DNA of 64,000 nucleotides from Charina bottae (taxonomy: Eukaryota; Chordata; Lepidosauria; Squamata; Charinaidae), in contig JALMGJ010000018.1 in assembly GCA_023362775.1 (NCBI GenBank), forward strand, positions 21,123,105 to 21,187,104, in the 5' to 3' direction. Under the pieces are notes generated by a model. The model saw nothing but the letters and a program-made list of their open reading frames with translations. It made no database searches and had not been told where the DNA came from. Both the position numbers and the translations under genes were made by a program. Below, one piece after another: positions 21,674-32,993 of the stretch; position 1 is the stretch's first letter, and each line of letters starts with the position of its first letter.

Positions 21674-22501
21674 CAGGTAGTCCTCAATTTAACAACCATT
21701 TGTTTAGCGACTGTTCAAAGTTACGACGGTGCTGGAAAAAGTGATTTACGGCTGTCGCAGCATCCCTGCGGTCATGTGATCAAAATTCAGGTGCTTGGCA
21801 ACCAGCATGTATTTATTTCTAATTTTTTATTTATTTATTTATTTTCTATCCCTCCTTTATTATTTTTATAAATAACTCAAGGCGGCGAACATACCTAATA
21901 CTCCTTTCTCCTCCTATTTTCCCCACAACAACAACCCTGTGAGGTGAGTTGGGCTGAGAGAGAGTGACTGGCCCAAGGTCATCCAGCCGGCTTTCATGCC
22001 TGAGGCAGGACTAGAACTCTCAGCCTCCTGGTTTGCCATTGGCTCCTTCCTAGGGCTGAGAGCGTGTGACTGGCCCAAGGTCACCCAGCCGGCTTTCATG
22101 CCTGAGGCGGGACTAGAACTCTCAGTCTCCTGGTTTGCCATTGGCTCCTTCCTAGGGCTGAGACAGGGACTGGCCCAAGGTCACCCAGCCGGCTTTCATG
22201 CCTGAGGCGGGACTAGAACTCACAGTCTCCTCGTTTCTAGCCCAGCACCTTAACCACTAGACCAGACAGTTGCAGTGTCCCAGGGTCATGTGATCACCAT
22301 TTGCGACCACCTCACCGGCTTCCCACAATGGTGGGAGATGGATTCACTTAACGACCATGTGATTCACTTAATAACTGCAGCGATTCGCTTAACGACCATG
22401 GCAAAAAAGGCCGTAATATCAGGCATGACTCACTTAACAACTGCTTCGCTTAGCAACAGAAGTTCCGGTCCCAATTGTGATCATAAGTCGAGGACTACCT
22501 G
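21674..22501 (+). mobile_element. TA-flanked TIR element inside BovB, itself interrupted by a SINE
   Basis: Termini CAGGTAGTCCTCAATTTAAC and AAGTCGAGGACTACCTG, TA on both sides (21672-21673 and 22502-22503). Same family as 2084-2493. Removing the SINE at 21811-22268 leaves about 370 bp, close to the 391-410 bp of uninterrupted copies. Confidence 0.85.
21811..22268 (-). mobile_element. CORE-SINE-like element with tandem 102-bp unit, nested
   Basis: Reverse orientation. The AAAT-rich tail and L2-like end (TTTATAAATAACTCAAGG) come first, then CORE/box B units with junctions CCTTCCTAG at 22046 and 22148 (period 102), then the tRNA-like head (CACCTTAACCACTAGACCAG). The unit junction is the same as at 14847-15506. 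Confidence 0.85.
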
Positions 22502-22765
22502 TAATGAAGCCAAAGTGTAGGTATTTGGAATGCATAATATGAAGGCAAGAGTCATTGAGAAGACCCTGATGCTTGGAAAAATCAAAGACGACAAAAAAGG
22601 TTGGCAGAAGAGAAGTTGGGTAGATACTATCGCTGATGACAGTCTCAGAAGTTTATCAGAACTCAAAGAAGTTGTTGATGACTGACACGCTGCTCCCGGG
22701 CAAACTGATGTCTGTCAGATCTCAGAGAGTCAGAAGCAGCTGAACAGTTGAACAGCAATGCAAAC

Positions 22766-23325
22766 GAGACTCAGGGTTCCTGCTGCAAAATGTGCGAAAG
22801 GCCCTAAAATGAACCCCAGGAGACACACTTCTCTTTTTTAAGACTGCCTAATAGGCTTGGAAGATGCTCTTCCCCAACAGAGTGTGTGAGAGGGAGGGAG
22901 ATAGATAGATAGCGAACTTTTTAATTTTAATGCATTTTAATGGAAATTCCTTTAACGTGGTTGCATCTGCAGCTACTCCTTAGGAACAGAGAGGCCGGCA
23001 TCAAGATGCTTGATAAGCAGTAAGCAGTAAAACCTGTCAAGAGAATGATAGCTCTGTTGTTGGAATTCAGGGCACCATCTGTTTCTTTTGCTTGCTTGCA
23101 GTAACATTTGTACTTGATAATTATAATGTCAGGTGTTTATGCCCACCCCACCCCCAATAACCCAGCTCAGGGAATTTCACTGCTTCTTAAAAAGTTCATC
23201 TGGTGAGAAGGACCACCGGAAGAGAACACCCCACTTTTCAAAGGTAGTTTAGGAGCATGGAAAACAGGCTCCAGTCAAATCTTTTGCCCACCCCCCCAGG
23301 CCTCTGGGGTCACACCCAGGTGGCA
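22766..23325. other. No recognised feature
   Basis: Short (GATA)n at about 22899-22912. Otherwise unassigned intronic sequence. Confidence 0.4.
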
Positions 23326-23327
23326 TA

Positions 23328-23718
23328 CAGGTAGTCCTCGCTTAACAACCACAATTGGGGCTGGAATTTTGGTTGCTAAGCAAAATGGTCATTAAGCGAA
23401 TCTGACCCGATTTTACGACCTTTTTTGTGGCAGTCGTTAAGCGAGTCACTGCGGGCGTTAAGCAAACCACGTCATCACACAATTCCCCATTGATTTTGCT
23501 TGCCAGAAGCCGGCCAGGAAGGTCAAAATTGGCGATCATGTGACCCTGGGATGCTGCAATGGTCATAAATGTGAACCGTTTGCCAAGCGCCCAAATCATG
23601 ATCATGTGACCGCAGGGACGCTGCAACAGTCGTGTGAGGACCGGTTGTAAGTTGGTTTTCCCGGCACTGTCGTAAGTCCAAACTGTCACTAAAATGGTTG
23701 TTAAGCGAGGACTACCTG
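23328..23718 (+). mobile_element. TA-flanked TIR DNA element, complete copy
   Basis: CAGGTAGTCCTCGCTTAACAAC to TTAAGCGAGGACTACCTG, TA at 23326-23327 and 23719-23720, 391 bp, non-autonomous. It shares interior landmarks with 2084-2493 (GAAGCCGGCCAGGAAGGTC, GGGATGCTGCAATGGTCATAA). Confidence 0.87.
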
Positions 23719-23720
23719 TA

Positions 23721-25294
23721 GCTTTTTCAGGACTGAGGATTGCGCTTCATCCGAGAACAATGTGCCAGAACTGTTTTCCAAACAGTAGGCTAAGACCAAA
23801 ATGCAATTATAGATTTCATTTAGATTTCATTAAAATTAAATATGGGTGGTATGATTCCTTTCCAGCCATGTGTTTAATAAGTCTCTCCTTTAGCCACATT
23901 AAAAGTTGTAATTTAGAAACAACCGCTGAGATCCATGAGAGCTGTGCGCCCAATGCTTTCAGGGGCCAGCGCACCCCTGAAGACTCAAATGGCACACTTC
24001 TGTCTTGCATGAGCGCAGAATGAGGTCTCTCCTCCGTGAGTTTTTCTGCCCTACTTAAAACTACCTAATCTGTGGCAATCTGGACTTGAAGGGGAAGAGG
24101 TAGTGTGGAGCACACAAGGTCGGTCATGTCGCATCTGTCGGCATCTCCTTAAAGAAGCGGGCTGGTTTTCTGAGAGCACGGATTCCACCATTTGCCTCCA
24201 CGTTAGTTGGACACTCCTGCAAACAAGAGTTCTCCTCTCTTAGCAAGGCACAACTTTGGGAGAGACACATCTGGGTTGGTGAAGTGGAAGGGGATACTCC
24301 CAGCCCCAAAACTCAGCTGGATGAGCGCTGGGAATCAGTGGGGTGGCAACGTTGCTGCCCGATTGCCCTTATCTCGGGCAGAGAAGTCTTCCATGTATTG
24401 GTCCTGAATCTCTTCTCATCTAATGTCAAGGCATGATCCAAGGCATAAGCTTCTCTTCTTTCTCCTCCCTGTGCCTGATTTGATCCAACGTCAAGCTAGT
24501 CTCCTCTTTCTTGCCTTTGCCTGAGAGAGGACAGCTGATCCTATACTTCTGAACTAGAACCTAAGAAAAAGGCATCGCCAACGAATCTCACAGGGGTCCT
24601 CTGAAATCCAGTGAGCTCCACATCCAAAGCCATGCAGTCTGCTGAATTTCTCTCCATGGAATGGCATTTCAGAAGCCCCCAGGACGACTGGTTCTGTCCG
24701 TAGAGCTAATGAGCACTCCGTTTGCAACCTTCAGCCGTGCAAAGGGGGTTTGATGGGGAGCAGGTGCATTGATGGCCCTCACTGCCCCACTGAGACAAGC
24801 CGTCTCGATTTCAAGGTTCCGAGGAGCCCTGGTGCAGATTTGTTAGCGAAGGGTTTTGTGCCTCCGCGAAGGTCCTCCTCTGTACCTGAGGACCTGTGAT
24901 CGATGATCTCAGAGACCGTGTGTTTGAAATATGGAGCTGGGAAGCAAGTAAAACAGACTAAATCAATCTGGAGTGTCTGAAATGCGTATCTCCGATTTTA
25001 AAGACCTCTGAGGGTCATTTTCAGATGCTCAGAGGCAGAATATTCCTCTGAGCTTTCCTCCCTTTCTTACGTCATTTCTTTCTTCCCTGTTTTTGGTCCC
25101 CTTAAATTAACATCCAACAAATGGACAGGTAGGCTCCCCCAAATCCTAGAATTAGAAGAGAGGCCGAGGCCATGGAGACATATAGGAATCCAGATGAAAG
25201 CATCCATTCAAGCTAATGCAAACCCCTTCTTGCGATTCTGTTGGGAACAGAAGGGTTTTAGCACCTTGCATGAAAAGTAGGGCCAGGACAGATC
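23721..25294. other. No recognised feature
   Basis: Unique-looking intronic DNA. No repeat or exon could be supported. Confidence 0.35.
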
Positions 25295-25504
25295 CAGTAG
25301 AGCAGAGCTTTCCAAACTGCGTGTCCTTAGTGTGTGGCTGCAGTGTCTGGGTGTGTCGCGGCTGCTGCTGCCTCCAAACCTGCTGTGATTCCGTGCAGGT
25401 CCTAGTGCCTGCCTTGTGCCCTGCTGTAAGAGTGTGTCGCGAAATGATGCATGTCTAAAAAGTGTGTCACCAACATGAAAAGTTTGGAAAGCTCTGCAGT
25501 AGAG
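25295..25504. mobile_element. hAT-like element, short relative of 4537-4877, perfect target duplication
   Basis: The element 25303-25496 opens CAGAGCTTTCCAAACTG and closes AGTTTGGAAAGCTCTG, with identical 8-mers CAGTAGAG at 25295-25302 and 25497-25504. It carries a single copy of the 56-bp internal unit that is nearly tripled at 4629-4780. Confidence 0.92.
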
Positions 25505-26270
25505 ATTCCTCCCGGGCACTCCCTTTGATTTGGTCTTCTGAACTCTGGAGGGGTAGAAAAGAAACCTATGCCCTAAAATGGGGAGGATTGGAGAAGAAAA
25601 GAGGACCCCAGCGTGCAAAAGAAAACAGCTTGCTGCTTCCCTGGCTAGCAAAGGTCTCCCCTGTTTCCAGGGGATCCCCGACAACCCCCAGCTGCCCTGG
25701 GAAGAGGAGGTGTCCTGGATGCGTCCTCCGCAGGAGCCCAGCTGTCTTGCCAAAAGCAGAGCCTCCACCCCGGCTGTGGGAGCAAGGGGCTCTTGGGCCG
25801 TGCGGAGGAAAAACCACCGCTTGAAATATTCTAATTGTCGGCTATAACACTCCCGTTTCCACCCTGAGGGAGACGGCGACTTTAGATCATTAACACCACC
25901 AACCTCTGCGGTTCTTGCCGAACAGTTTGCAAGCGACTTAATCAGGATGCGGGCTGACTGCCTGCCCTGTTTTAATTTTATTGCGCTGATTAAGTTTCCT
26001 TAGCTAATATGTGTTGCTTTTCCAATTCAATTAAATGAGAATCCCCTTCCATTACGTGGGAATACCAGAGGGCTGTTCGGTGGGATATAGCGGGACTCGG
26101 GTTTTTTTTCTCCTTTCAATTGATACTAACTCTCACGTCGCCTACCCCAGCTGCGCTAAATGAAATCAATGGAAGCTTAAATTAAAATTACTGGAGGCTG
26201 GCACTGCTGATCGCTCTGTATGTTTTTTTAATTCTTTGCCACAAGGCTGTGAAGATTTTCGTATTTAATG
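25505..26270. other. Repeat-free sequence, candidate conserved non-coding element at about 25825-26225
   Basis: Positions 25825-26225 hold no recognisable repeat, have balanced composition and contain many homeodomain-type cores (GATTAAG, CTAATATG, CAATTAAATG, TTAAATTAAAATTA). This is the usual look of a vertebrate developmental CNE. Conservation is not demonstrated. Confidence 0.3.
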
Positions 26271-26363
26271 CAGTGTTTCTCAACCTTGGCCACTTTCAGA
26301 TGTGTGGACTTCAACTCCCAGAATTCCTCAGCCACAAGGGAGGGGGGAATTCTGGGAGTTGAA
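26271..26363. mobile_element. Truncated palindromic hAT-like MITE
   Basis: Intact left terminus CAGTGTTTCTCAACCTTGG and left arm, then GGAATTCTGGGAGTTGAA from the right arm, ending abruptly. The left flank ATTTAATG has TA at positions 4-5 like other insertions of this family. Confidence 0.85.
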
Positions 26364-27730
26364 CCAGGAACTGCAGATTTTGTTCTCTTGGTCCTTCTTT
26401 CTGACCCAAGGCGGTTAAAGACAAACTTTTTCACTAAAGGGTTTTATTTTTGTAAGACGGTAATGTAGATTTGAGGCTTAATATTGCAGCAGCGGGCAGG
26501 AGCCATGCAAATTTTAGCGACGCAGCATCCATCGCGTTTTACAGATGAGTGTAATTTCCCGTCTGTTGACAGTCCAAATTTTTCTCCCAGAGCAAACTTT
26601 TCAGTTGGAATAGATTCTCCTCCGTAATCCATCACTCTGCATACGCGGTTTTCCCTCGCCTCTGCCTTGCACACGCACCAAACAAAACCCTTGATGTGTT
26701 GCATTATTAAAGAACGAGGCATTAAAAATCTTTGGCAGCTCTTAAAAATGCAAAAGAGCCGTGCATCGTATTCCGGAAGCTGCTGTTTGGCCGATGTGAG
26801 AAACGCCGCTGAAGTACCCGATTGCCGTCTGAAAGTAGTTCCTGGAATGGCTTTTAAGGTTGTACCAGTGAGGTCTGCGGTTTTTTGGTGTGCGCATCCT
26901 CTGGGTGTTTGTTTCTTTTTGCCTTACGCAGCCATCGGCCAGCCACTTAATTCCAAGTGGAAGCTACGGTGGTACGGCTCCTCCTGTGCGTGACGCTGTG
27001 GCCCAAGTGGGGGGGGGGCTAATGCTGTGGCTCCGCCCCAGGCCAGCGTTCGCTCCGAGGCCACCAGTCAGTCAAGCCAGGCAGTGGCATTATCCGGCTT
27101 AGGCGATCGTGAAGTGTTGAGGAGAGGACTTTTCCCGATGGAAAAATTGCGGTTTGTGCAAAATGCAGCCCCAGGACGATTAAACAGGACTCAATGTACA
27201 GTGACAGTTTTGGAATAGCTTTGCTGCCAATTGAAAGCACGGTTTTTTGATTAAAATGCCCAGTGCGCTCACCTGTAATTAACTTTTGAACACATAACAT
27301 TCTTAGGAGGCGCTTGGATATTAACTTTTCTCTCTTCATTTTTTCCCCCTTTAAAATTTAAACAGGAGGAGGGACGCTGCTGCATTGTAGGATCTTAAAA
27401 TAGCAACCAGCATTTCAGTAAAAACGATCTCCTGCTTTGAATTTGCTTGCATATCCCATTTAAAGCATGCTAAGCTGTGCTTTCTTTATTCCTTCCCTTA
27501 ATCAAATATTTGAAAAGCTTCTGAGAGAGGAGAGGGAGAGGAAATTTTCTGTTAATTAAATGTTTCATTAACATTTCCAAGAGTGTCCGTTTCTGCCAAA
27601 GAATGCCTTCAAAACTTTCTTGCTGTTTTAGGGAAGGGTGAAGTGTGTTGGGTAAGAGAAATTCCTAACGTCTCCTTGGGCATCCAAAATCAGTTGGAAT
27701 CCCCATCTTAAACTATGGAATGACCTAAGG
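26364..27730. other. Repeat-free sequence, candidate conserved elements
   Basis: Includes an octamer ATGCAAAT at 26505-26512 and a repeat-free stretch at 27170-27560 with GATTAAAATG, CACCTGTAATTAAC and TTAATTAAATG. No coding exon recognised. The G run near 27009-27017 is simple sequence. Confidence 0.3.
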
Positions 27731-27956
27731 CAGGGGTCTCCAACCTGTTAGGAGGTGGGCTGCGGGGCTCCCGCCTGCAAACCCCGCCCCCGGTGCGCGC
27801 AATTATCCCGCCCCCGGTGCATGTGATTGGCTCCGGCCTGCAAACCCCGCCCCCGATGTGCGCGATTGGCTCCCGCCTGCAAACACCCCCACCCGGTCCG
27901 TGGAAAAATTTTCTTCCACGACCGGTCCCTGGTGCCAGAAAGGTTGGGGACCGCTG
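27731..27956. mobile_element. hAT-like element with the GC-rich minisatellite
   Basis: CAGGGGTCTCCAACCTG opens and AGGTTGGGGACCGCTG closes. The left flank ACCTAAGG and right flank ATAAGGTG suggest a decayed duplication. Inside, units built on GGCTCCCGCCTGCAAACCCC repeat with a period near 39 bp. It shares CCCGGTCCGTGGAAA with the element at 2862-3109. Confidence 0.75.
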
Positions 27957-30710
27957 ATAAGGTGTTGGTTTCATAGTCAAGCCATTCGTGGTAGTTGGCC
28001 ACTGATGTTTAAACTGGACCCAGGTAGCTGAGTCGCGATTCTAAGAGGTATTTTGATTTATTGGATGTTAACAGGAGGATCTGCTAAAAGTCACAACGGT
28101 GTTTATATGTGATAGAAAGCCTCTATTTGACACTGGGGAGAAAAGTGGTTTCTCTTTCTCTTCTGAATGGGGCATGACTTCAGACAGGGACTTGACGAGT
28201 CTCCCATATCGCCCAAATAGTGGTGGAGGAATTGCAGGATGCAGATTCCTCTGTCTTCTTGAGTCCATCACCTTGGCCTTGAAATAGCGCGAGTTTGCAT
28301 GCAAGATGCTTTAGCCAAGCCGTCTCCACTGGGTGTGGTGAGTCCACAGTGCTGTGCTTTGGGGTGGCCAAAAACAGCCTCTGACAAGAGGACTTTCTGA
28401 AAGAGGTACCCTCCCAGTGGTCATTAAGAGGACCTTTGGTGAACCCACTTCTTTTATCCATCGACTCAGAATGCATGGAAAGAAATGCCGATTTACAACT
28501 TGTATTGTTCATGTTCTGAACTAAAAGCTCCATGCACTGAATCACTTACACAACCATGCATATCGACCCAACTCAGCATTCAGCTGGCCAGCCTAGGTTT
28601 GAGTCCTGAAGATGCCCACCTTTCATGATATCCCCATTCTATATGATGGTTCCAAAGCACAACAGTTCCTAAGCATGTGTTGTAACCTCTAGCAAGGGTT
28701 GACCAGGCCCACCTTGGTCGTCTTCTTATAGCTCTTGTTACTTTTCCATTTGAGTGCCATCACCTCATCTGATCTCTCTTGTTTTGAGAATGATTTCTTG
28801 CTATGTCACCTTAGAAATGTGTATTCTGGTAGTTTTCCAAACGCAGCATAATCCGACATCTTCCAGAATCAACTCTTTTGCCTCTGTGACTTCTTTGGAG
28901 TGGGTCTCATGTACTCCCTCTTTTGGGTATGTCCGTATCTTCACAGAAATACGTGGCATAAGGGTTGGTGTACTGCATGTGTGTGCATTTTTTATTCTTG
29001 AATTCACGTCTCGCCTTCCTGTTTATTTCTATATTCAAAATGGCTTGCCGCAATATAAAAATGCAAAGCATAAAACATTACAATATGAAGAGAATCAGAG
29101 TCCCTGTTACTGAGAGAGCCCACAGTTTTAGCAAGCAGGTCCCTGGGATCTTTTATGTTGTGAATCACCTAGTCGGTTCTCTTTCCTGCCCCCAAGATGG
29201 ACAAGCTCTGTTGATGAGTGATGAGATTTGTTCTCCTGAAGCAACTTCAGGCTGGTGCCCATGTTTGGAATTTCAGGAGCCTACTATGATCTGCTGCCCA
29301 AAATAATTGCCCGGCTGGATGGGTCCACTTACAGAAACATTTATTTGCATTAATTTAGCAGGACACAAATGGTGAGGTTGCTTCTCCCAACGTGATGTCC
29401 ATCATTCCTGGCTTTTCTTCTGGGCAAAAAGGCACTTCCAAAGGGCTGAGTGACAGCCACCATCGCCTTGAGTTCCTAGAAACTCCTGGGGGTCCAGAGC
29501 CCTTTTTATTTATTTATTTATTTATTATTTAAATTTACCCACGCCCATCTCCCCGAATAGGGGACTCTTCGGATGGACTTTTTGGAAATAAAGGTGATGT
29601 TGGATGCTTTGCAAAGCACCAGGCTTCCCATGCACTGATTTTAATTAAAGGAATCATCCGTTAGGTGGGGCCTGGAAAGGTTCCTTGGAGCCCCCATCGC
29701 CTGAACAACCAACATGGTTGAAAAAATGTCCAGCACCTCTTTCAAACAAGCCAAAGTCACTGCTGTTTTTTTGCTTGGGGTTAGTATTTTCTCTTCGTCA
29801 ACCAGGACAAAAAATTTCCTTTAGCTGTCAGTTAACTACAGGAGTTTTAAAGACTCTGTTTGCCCTCTTGCAGCTGATGAGAAAGGTTTGATCAGCCTAA
29901 ATCACCCCTGGATGATTAGGACGACAATGTCCCATTATCCACCACAATTGTTGCCCATGCTGGCTGAGGAGGATGGGAGTTGTGGTCCAACTGATCTGGC
30001 GGGTTGGGCGAAAGTGGAATCAACAAATAGCATGAACAGCTTCCTTTCTCTTACCATGAAATGCCCTTGAACGATTCTAAGATTGCTAATAAAAAAAGGC
30101 AGACGCCTGGGAAAAACTCGGCAGCTTGGCATTTTCTTCTAAGCAGTCAGCCCTCGCACTTCCTGTGCTGCAGATTATTCCCCGACCTCGGCCGTTTCTG
30201 CGTATCGGCTGATTCCCCAAAGCACCACTATCCTTCCATCTGCAGGCATCAGGAACACCAAATCTCTGCTTTGGGTTTCGCGTTTTCCCGCACTAAACTC
30301 TTTATTGGAAAAGCCGTCTGCGGCTTCTGTTCTCGCCGGCCTCGGCCCACCCGCGGTGCCGTCCCCTGAAGGAACGCAGCTATTTTGCAGGAATAGTTTC
30401 GGGTTCTGCAGATGCTGCTTCGGTGGCTCTCGGGGAAAAGAGGAAAGCTGTCTCGTCTCTGTTCTTTCCTTGCGGCTGTATTCCCATGTATCTAGATAAA
30501 GGATTTGGGGTAGCAGAGCGGGGACTTGGGAAACTTTGGCTGTCAAACAGCTCACTGAGCATGTCACATCTTTATTTATGAAGTCGTATGTTTCTATTCG
30601 ACTTGTCCCCTCCTCAAGAAGATCTTCCAGGTGGCCGACCACTAGCGTTGAAGGATCTATCCATCACCCAGGTTACATTCTAGGTTCCACTGCTTAGGGG
30701 TCACTTCCAA
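27957..30710. other. Intronic DNA with a LINE tail and an old palindromic-repeat remnant
   Basis: Positions 29930-30000 (TGCTGGCTGAGGAGGATGGG, GTTGTGGTCCAACTGATCTGG) resemble an old vertebrate repeat fragment. The LINE tail at 29503-29572 is listed separately. No exon recognised elsewhere. Confidence 0.35.
29503..29572 (-). mobile_element. L2/CR1-type LINE 3' tail fragment
   Basis: TTTATTTATTTATTTATTATTT followed by CGCCCATCTCCCCGAATAGGGG. This matches the reversed 3' end of the LINE at 7804-7870 (AAAT tail preceded by a GGGCGG hairpin). 5'-truncated to about 70 bp. Confidence 0.6.
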
Positions 30711-31034
30711 GAGGGTAAAGGTAAAGGCTCCCCCGCAGAGTCGTGTCCGACTCTAGGGGCCGGTGCTCGTCTCCGTTTCTTAGCCGAAGAGCCAGCGCTG
30801 TCCGAAGACGCTTCCACGGTCATGCGGCCGGCATGACGTGCGCAGAACGCTGTTACCATCCCACCGAAGTGGTACCTACTTACCTACTTGCATTTGCATG
30901 CTTTCAAATTGCTAGGTTGGCAAGAGCTGGGGCGAGTGCGGGAGCTCACTCCGTCACGCGGGGCTAGGGATTTGAACCTCCGAACTTGCGATCGACAAGC
31001 CTGGCGTCTTAACTGCTGAGCCATTGCGCCCTTT
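30711..31034 (-). mobile_element. tRNA-headed SINE, Sauria-SINE-like
   Basis: Same family as 6596-6927 (GCCGAAGAGCCAGCGCTGTCC, GTTACCATCCCACCGAAGTGG, box B-type GATTTGAACC). Part of the anticodon-side sequence is deleted and the box B G-to-T change is a decay mark. The flanking similarity AAGAGG is too short to be sure of the duplication. Confidence 0.8.
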
Positions 31035-31382
31035 AAGAGGCCCTTACCACTCCAAAAATCATAGGAAGCTTCCTTCTACCTATTAAAGGAGAGAAGCTCT
31101 CCAGGTTCTCCACCCAAATTTCTCCATCTGCACTACCAACATCGCAATGGTGTCAGCCAGGTCAAGAAACAGACACTGCAGGGATTCTAGGAAGGATACT
31201 TCGTAGGGCATAGGAACAGGATCTGGAAAGCCTATCCAGAACCTTCACTGCCCCCTTTTGTAAGGCCAAAAAGGTCAAGGCAGGACAGTTATAAGCCTCT
31301 TTTTCACTCCATCTACCATTTTGCCCCCCCCCCCCAACTTTCTTCTAAGGCCAGAGCTTTATTCTACAGCAGATGGAGAGTC
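31035..31382. other. No recognised feature
   Basis: Unassigned sequence with a C10 run at 31326. Confidence 0.35.
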
Positions 31383-31562
31383 CCAGGATCAAAAGTGGGA
31401 CCTTCAACATAGACGTCGTACCATTGTACATTGGACACAAGGATCATCTCTTTCAACCCTTTGCAGGACAACGGATTCAACCATACTACAGAGGTGGCTG
31501 TCCAGCCGATTCTTAAAAATCTCCAGAGATGGAGGACCCAACCCACAACGTCCATAGATAGA
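31383..31562 (+). mobile_element. Degenerate CR1-like LINE 3' fragment
   Basis: GGATCATCTCTTTCAACCC, GTGGCTGTCCAGCCGATTC, TTAAAAATCTCCAGAGATGG and GGACCCAACCCACAACG follow the order of the well-known amniote CR1 3' region (…TCCAACCC…CTGTCCAG…CTCCAGTGATGG…CACCCACAAC). Highly diverged and truncated. Confidence 0.5.
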
Positions 31563-31597
31563 TGGTTCCACCCCGACCCAGAGTGACACAGGGGTGT

Positions 31598-31740
31598 CTG
31601 CAGGGCGTGGTCAAAAAGTCAAGGTGGCCACGATGGTGTGATCAACCTCTGCCTCTTCATGGGCATCGTGTAAAAAACAGGTGGAGTTTTGATCGCACCA
31701 TTGCAGCCGCCACCTTGGCTTTTTTGACCACACCGTGTGG
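31598..31740. mobile_element. Long hairpin element, older copy
   Basis: Left arm CTGCAGGGCGTGGTCAAAAA...GTCAAGGTGGCCAC and right arm GCAGCCGCCACCTTGGC...TTTTTTGACCACACC form an imperfect inverted repeat of about 143 bp. It is related to 47967-48107. No target duplication could be defined. Confidence 0.65.
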
Positions 31741-32969
31741 ACACACACATTGTGTAATTGGTGTGACGTTGCAGATTATGGCATTGCTGTGTTCCCTGGG
31801 CCAGCGTGTGGAGGGCGTGCCTGTTGGGTCCTTGGTTCAGCCCGCTGCGTGCCATTTTACAGGTAGCGTGAAAGAGTCAGATCGGCCAGTGCCATTTTTT
31901 TTAATCCCTTTTCCTTTCTGCTTGAACGCTGCTTTATTTCTACCGCTCAAAAACGTGCTCTAAAATCTCTTCAGTTAAAAGAAAAATGAAATCTTGCTAC
32001 TCCCTGCAGATTTTCAGTCAATATAAGGGAAGACAAAAGAAAGCAATTCAATTTGCATGGGATCCATCAGGGATTCCATAAATCTCTGTCGTCTGCTTTG
32101 GGAACTCTCAAGCCCATCGTGCTGGGCTTGGTGTATTTCCGTTTCTTTTCTCTTTTAGGGGTCTCTCTCGGTCTGCTTGTGCCTTTTGCCCCAAATTTTA
32201 ACAGAAGCTTCATTTTACTTTTCACTGTTTTCTTCTGTTGAAGACTGTTGGACTGTGGGGTTTTTTTTCATGGAACAGCGACCTCTCGTGGTGTGCACTA
32301 GTGAAGGGAGTGACGGGGGAAAATTAAAAAAGAATCCTAATTTTTGTGAGTTTTGCAGTTTTATTTTTGTGAGGGGTGAAGCTCTTTGGGCCTTGGTTGG
32401 TCTGATACTTGTCTGAATTCTTCTGTGGCAGCTCCTTTAGCGTCTCCCTCATTTGTTGCCCATTCAGTAGCTCAGCCTGCAACTGACATCCATTTAGCTG
32501 AAATGGCCACGCATCGCGATGGGTCTTTTGGCTCTTCCTGTTGTTTTTCTTGGGTCACAGTCTCAGACACCCTCCTACCTACTCGGTGGGGATGACGTGC
32601 CACCAAGCGGCTGATGCAGGTTTGATGCAAAGCCTGGCACTCTGGACGGGTGGAATGCACCCCCTATCCACCTTGGCCAGCACAGTCATGGGGATCGTGG
32701 CAGTCGTGTCCAATGGATGTTGTAGTTTGTCAATGGGCTTCTTTGGGCTTCCTGTTGGAAGATCTTATCAGCAACTTGAAAGAATGTAAAGGAACTTCGG
32801 TTTGTCTACTTGCTCTTGCACAACGCATCAACTCTTGAGATTCAGGCAGTAGGTAAATTTCATAAATACATTAAATGTATCTGAATTGGGCAGGGATTGA
32901 GCTCCATCTTCCTAACTGCAGTTGCTTATGAATGAACATGCATTGGAGCCCTTCTTTCCTTAAAGGTGC
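31741..32969. other. Intron end upstream of the HS6ST2 terminal exon; no recognised feature
   Basis: No repeat or exon recognised before the splice acceptor. Confidence 0.4.
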
Positions 32970-32993
32970 TTTGTTGTTCTTTTCCTCCTCCAG
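32970..32993 (+). promoter_or_regulatory. Splice acceptor of the HS6ST2 terminal exon
   Basis: A polypyrimidine tract (TTTGTTGTTCTTTTCCTCCTC) followed by CAG, with the conserved HS6ST reading frame opening immediately after. Upstream of it the homology to HS6ST2 stops, which fixes the exon boundary. Confidence 0.9.

Larger units (their letters stand above)
21556..22765 (+). mobile_element. BovB/RTE LINE 3' end, split by a nested DNA element
   Basis: Left part about 21556-21673 (TTTGAATTGTAATGCTGGAG, CTTGGACTGCAAGAAGAAC) and right part 22502-22765 (GACCCTGATGCTTGGAAAAATC, AGAGTCAGAAGCAGCTGAAC, AGTTGAACAGCAA) are consecutive in BovB. The right frame reads KTLMLGKIKDD...SLSELKEVV, typical of the BovB ORF2 C-terminus. 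The gap is exactly the TA-flanked element at 21674-22501. Stops and indels make it non-functional. Confidence 0.8.
1..32993 (+). other. Inferred HS6ST2 intron
   Basis: No other coding exon was recognised before 32994. The upstream HS6ST2 exon must lie further 5' on the + strand, so this whole stretch is read as intronic. Individual repeats are listed separately. This is inference from the position of the terminal exon; mammalian HS6ST2 has very long introns. Confidence 0.6.
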
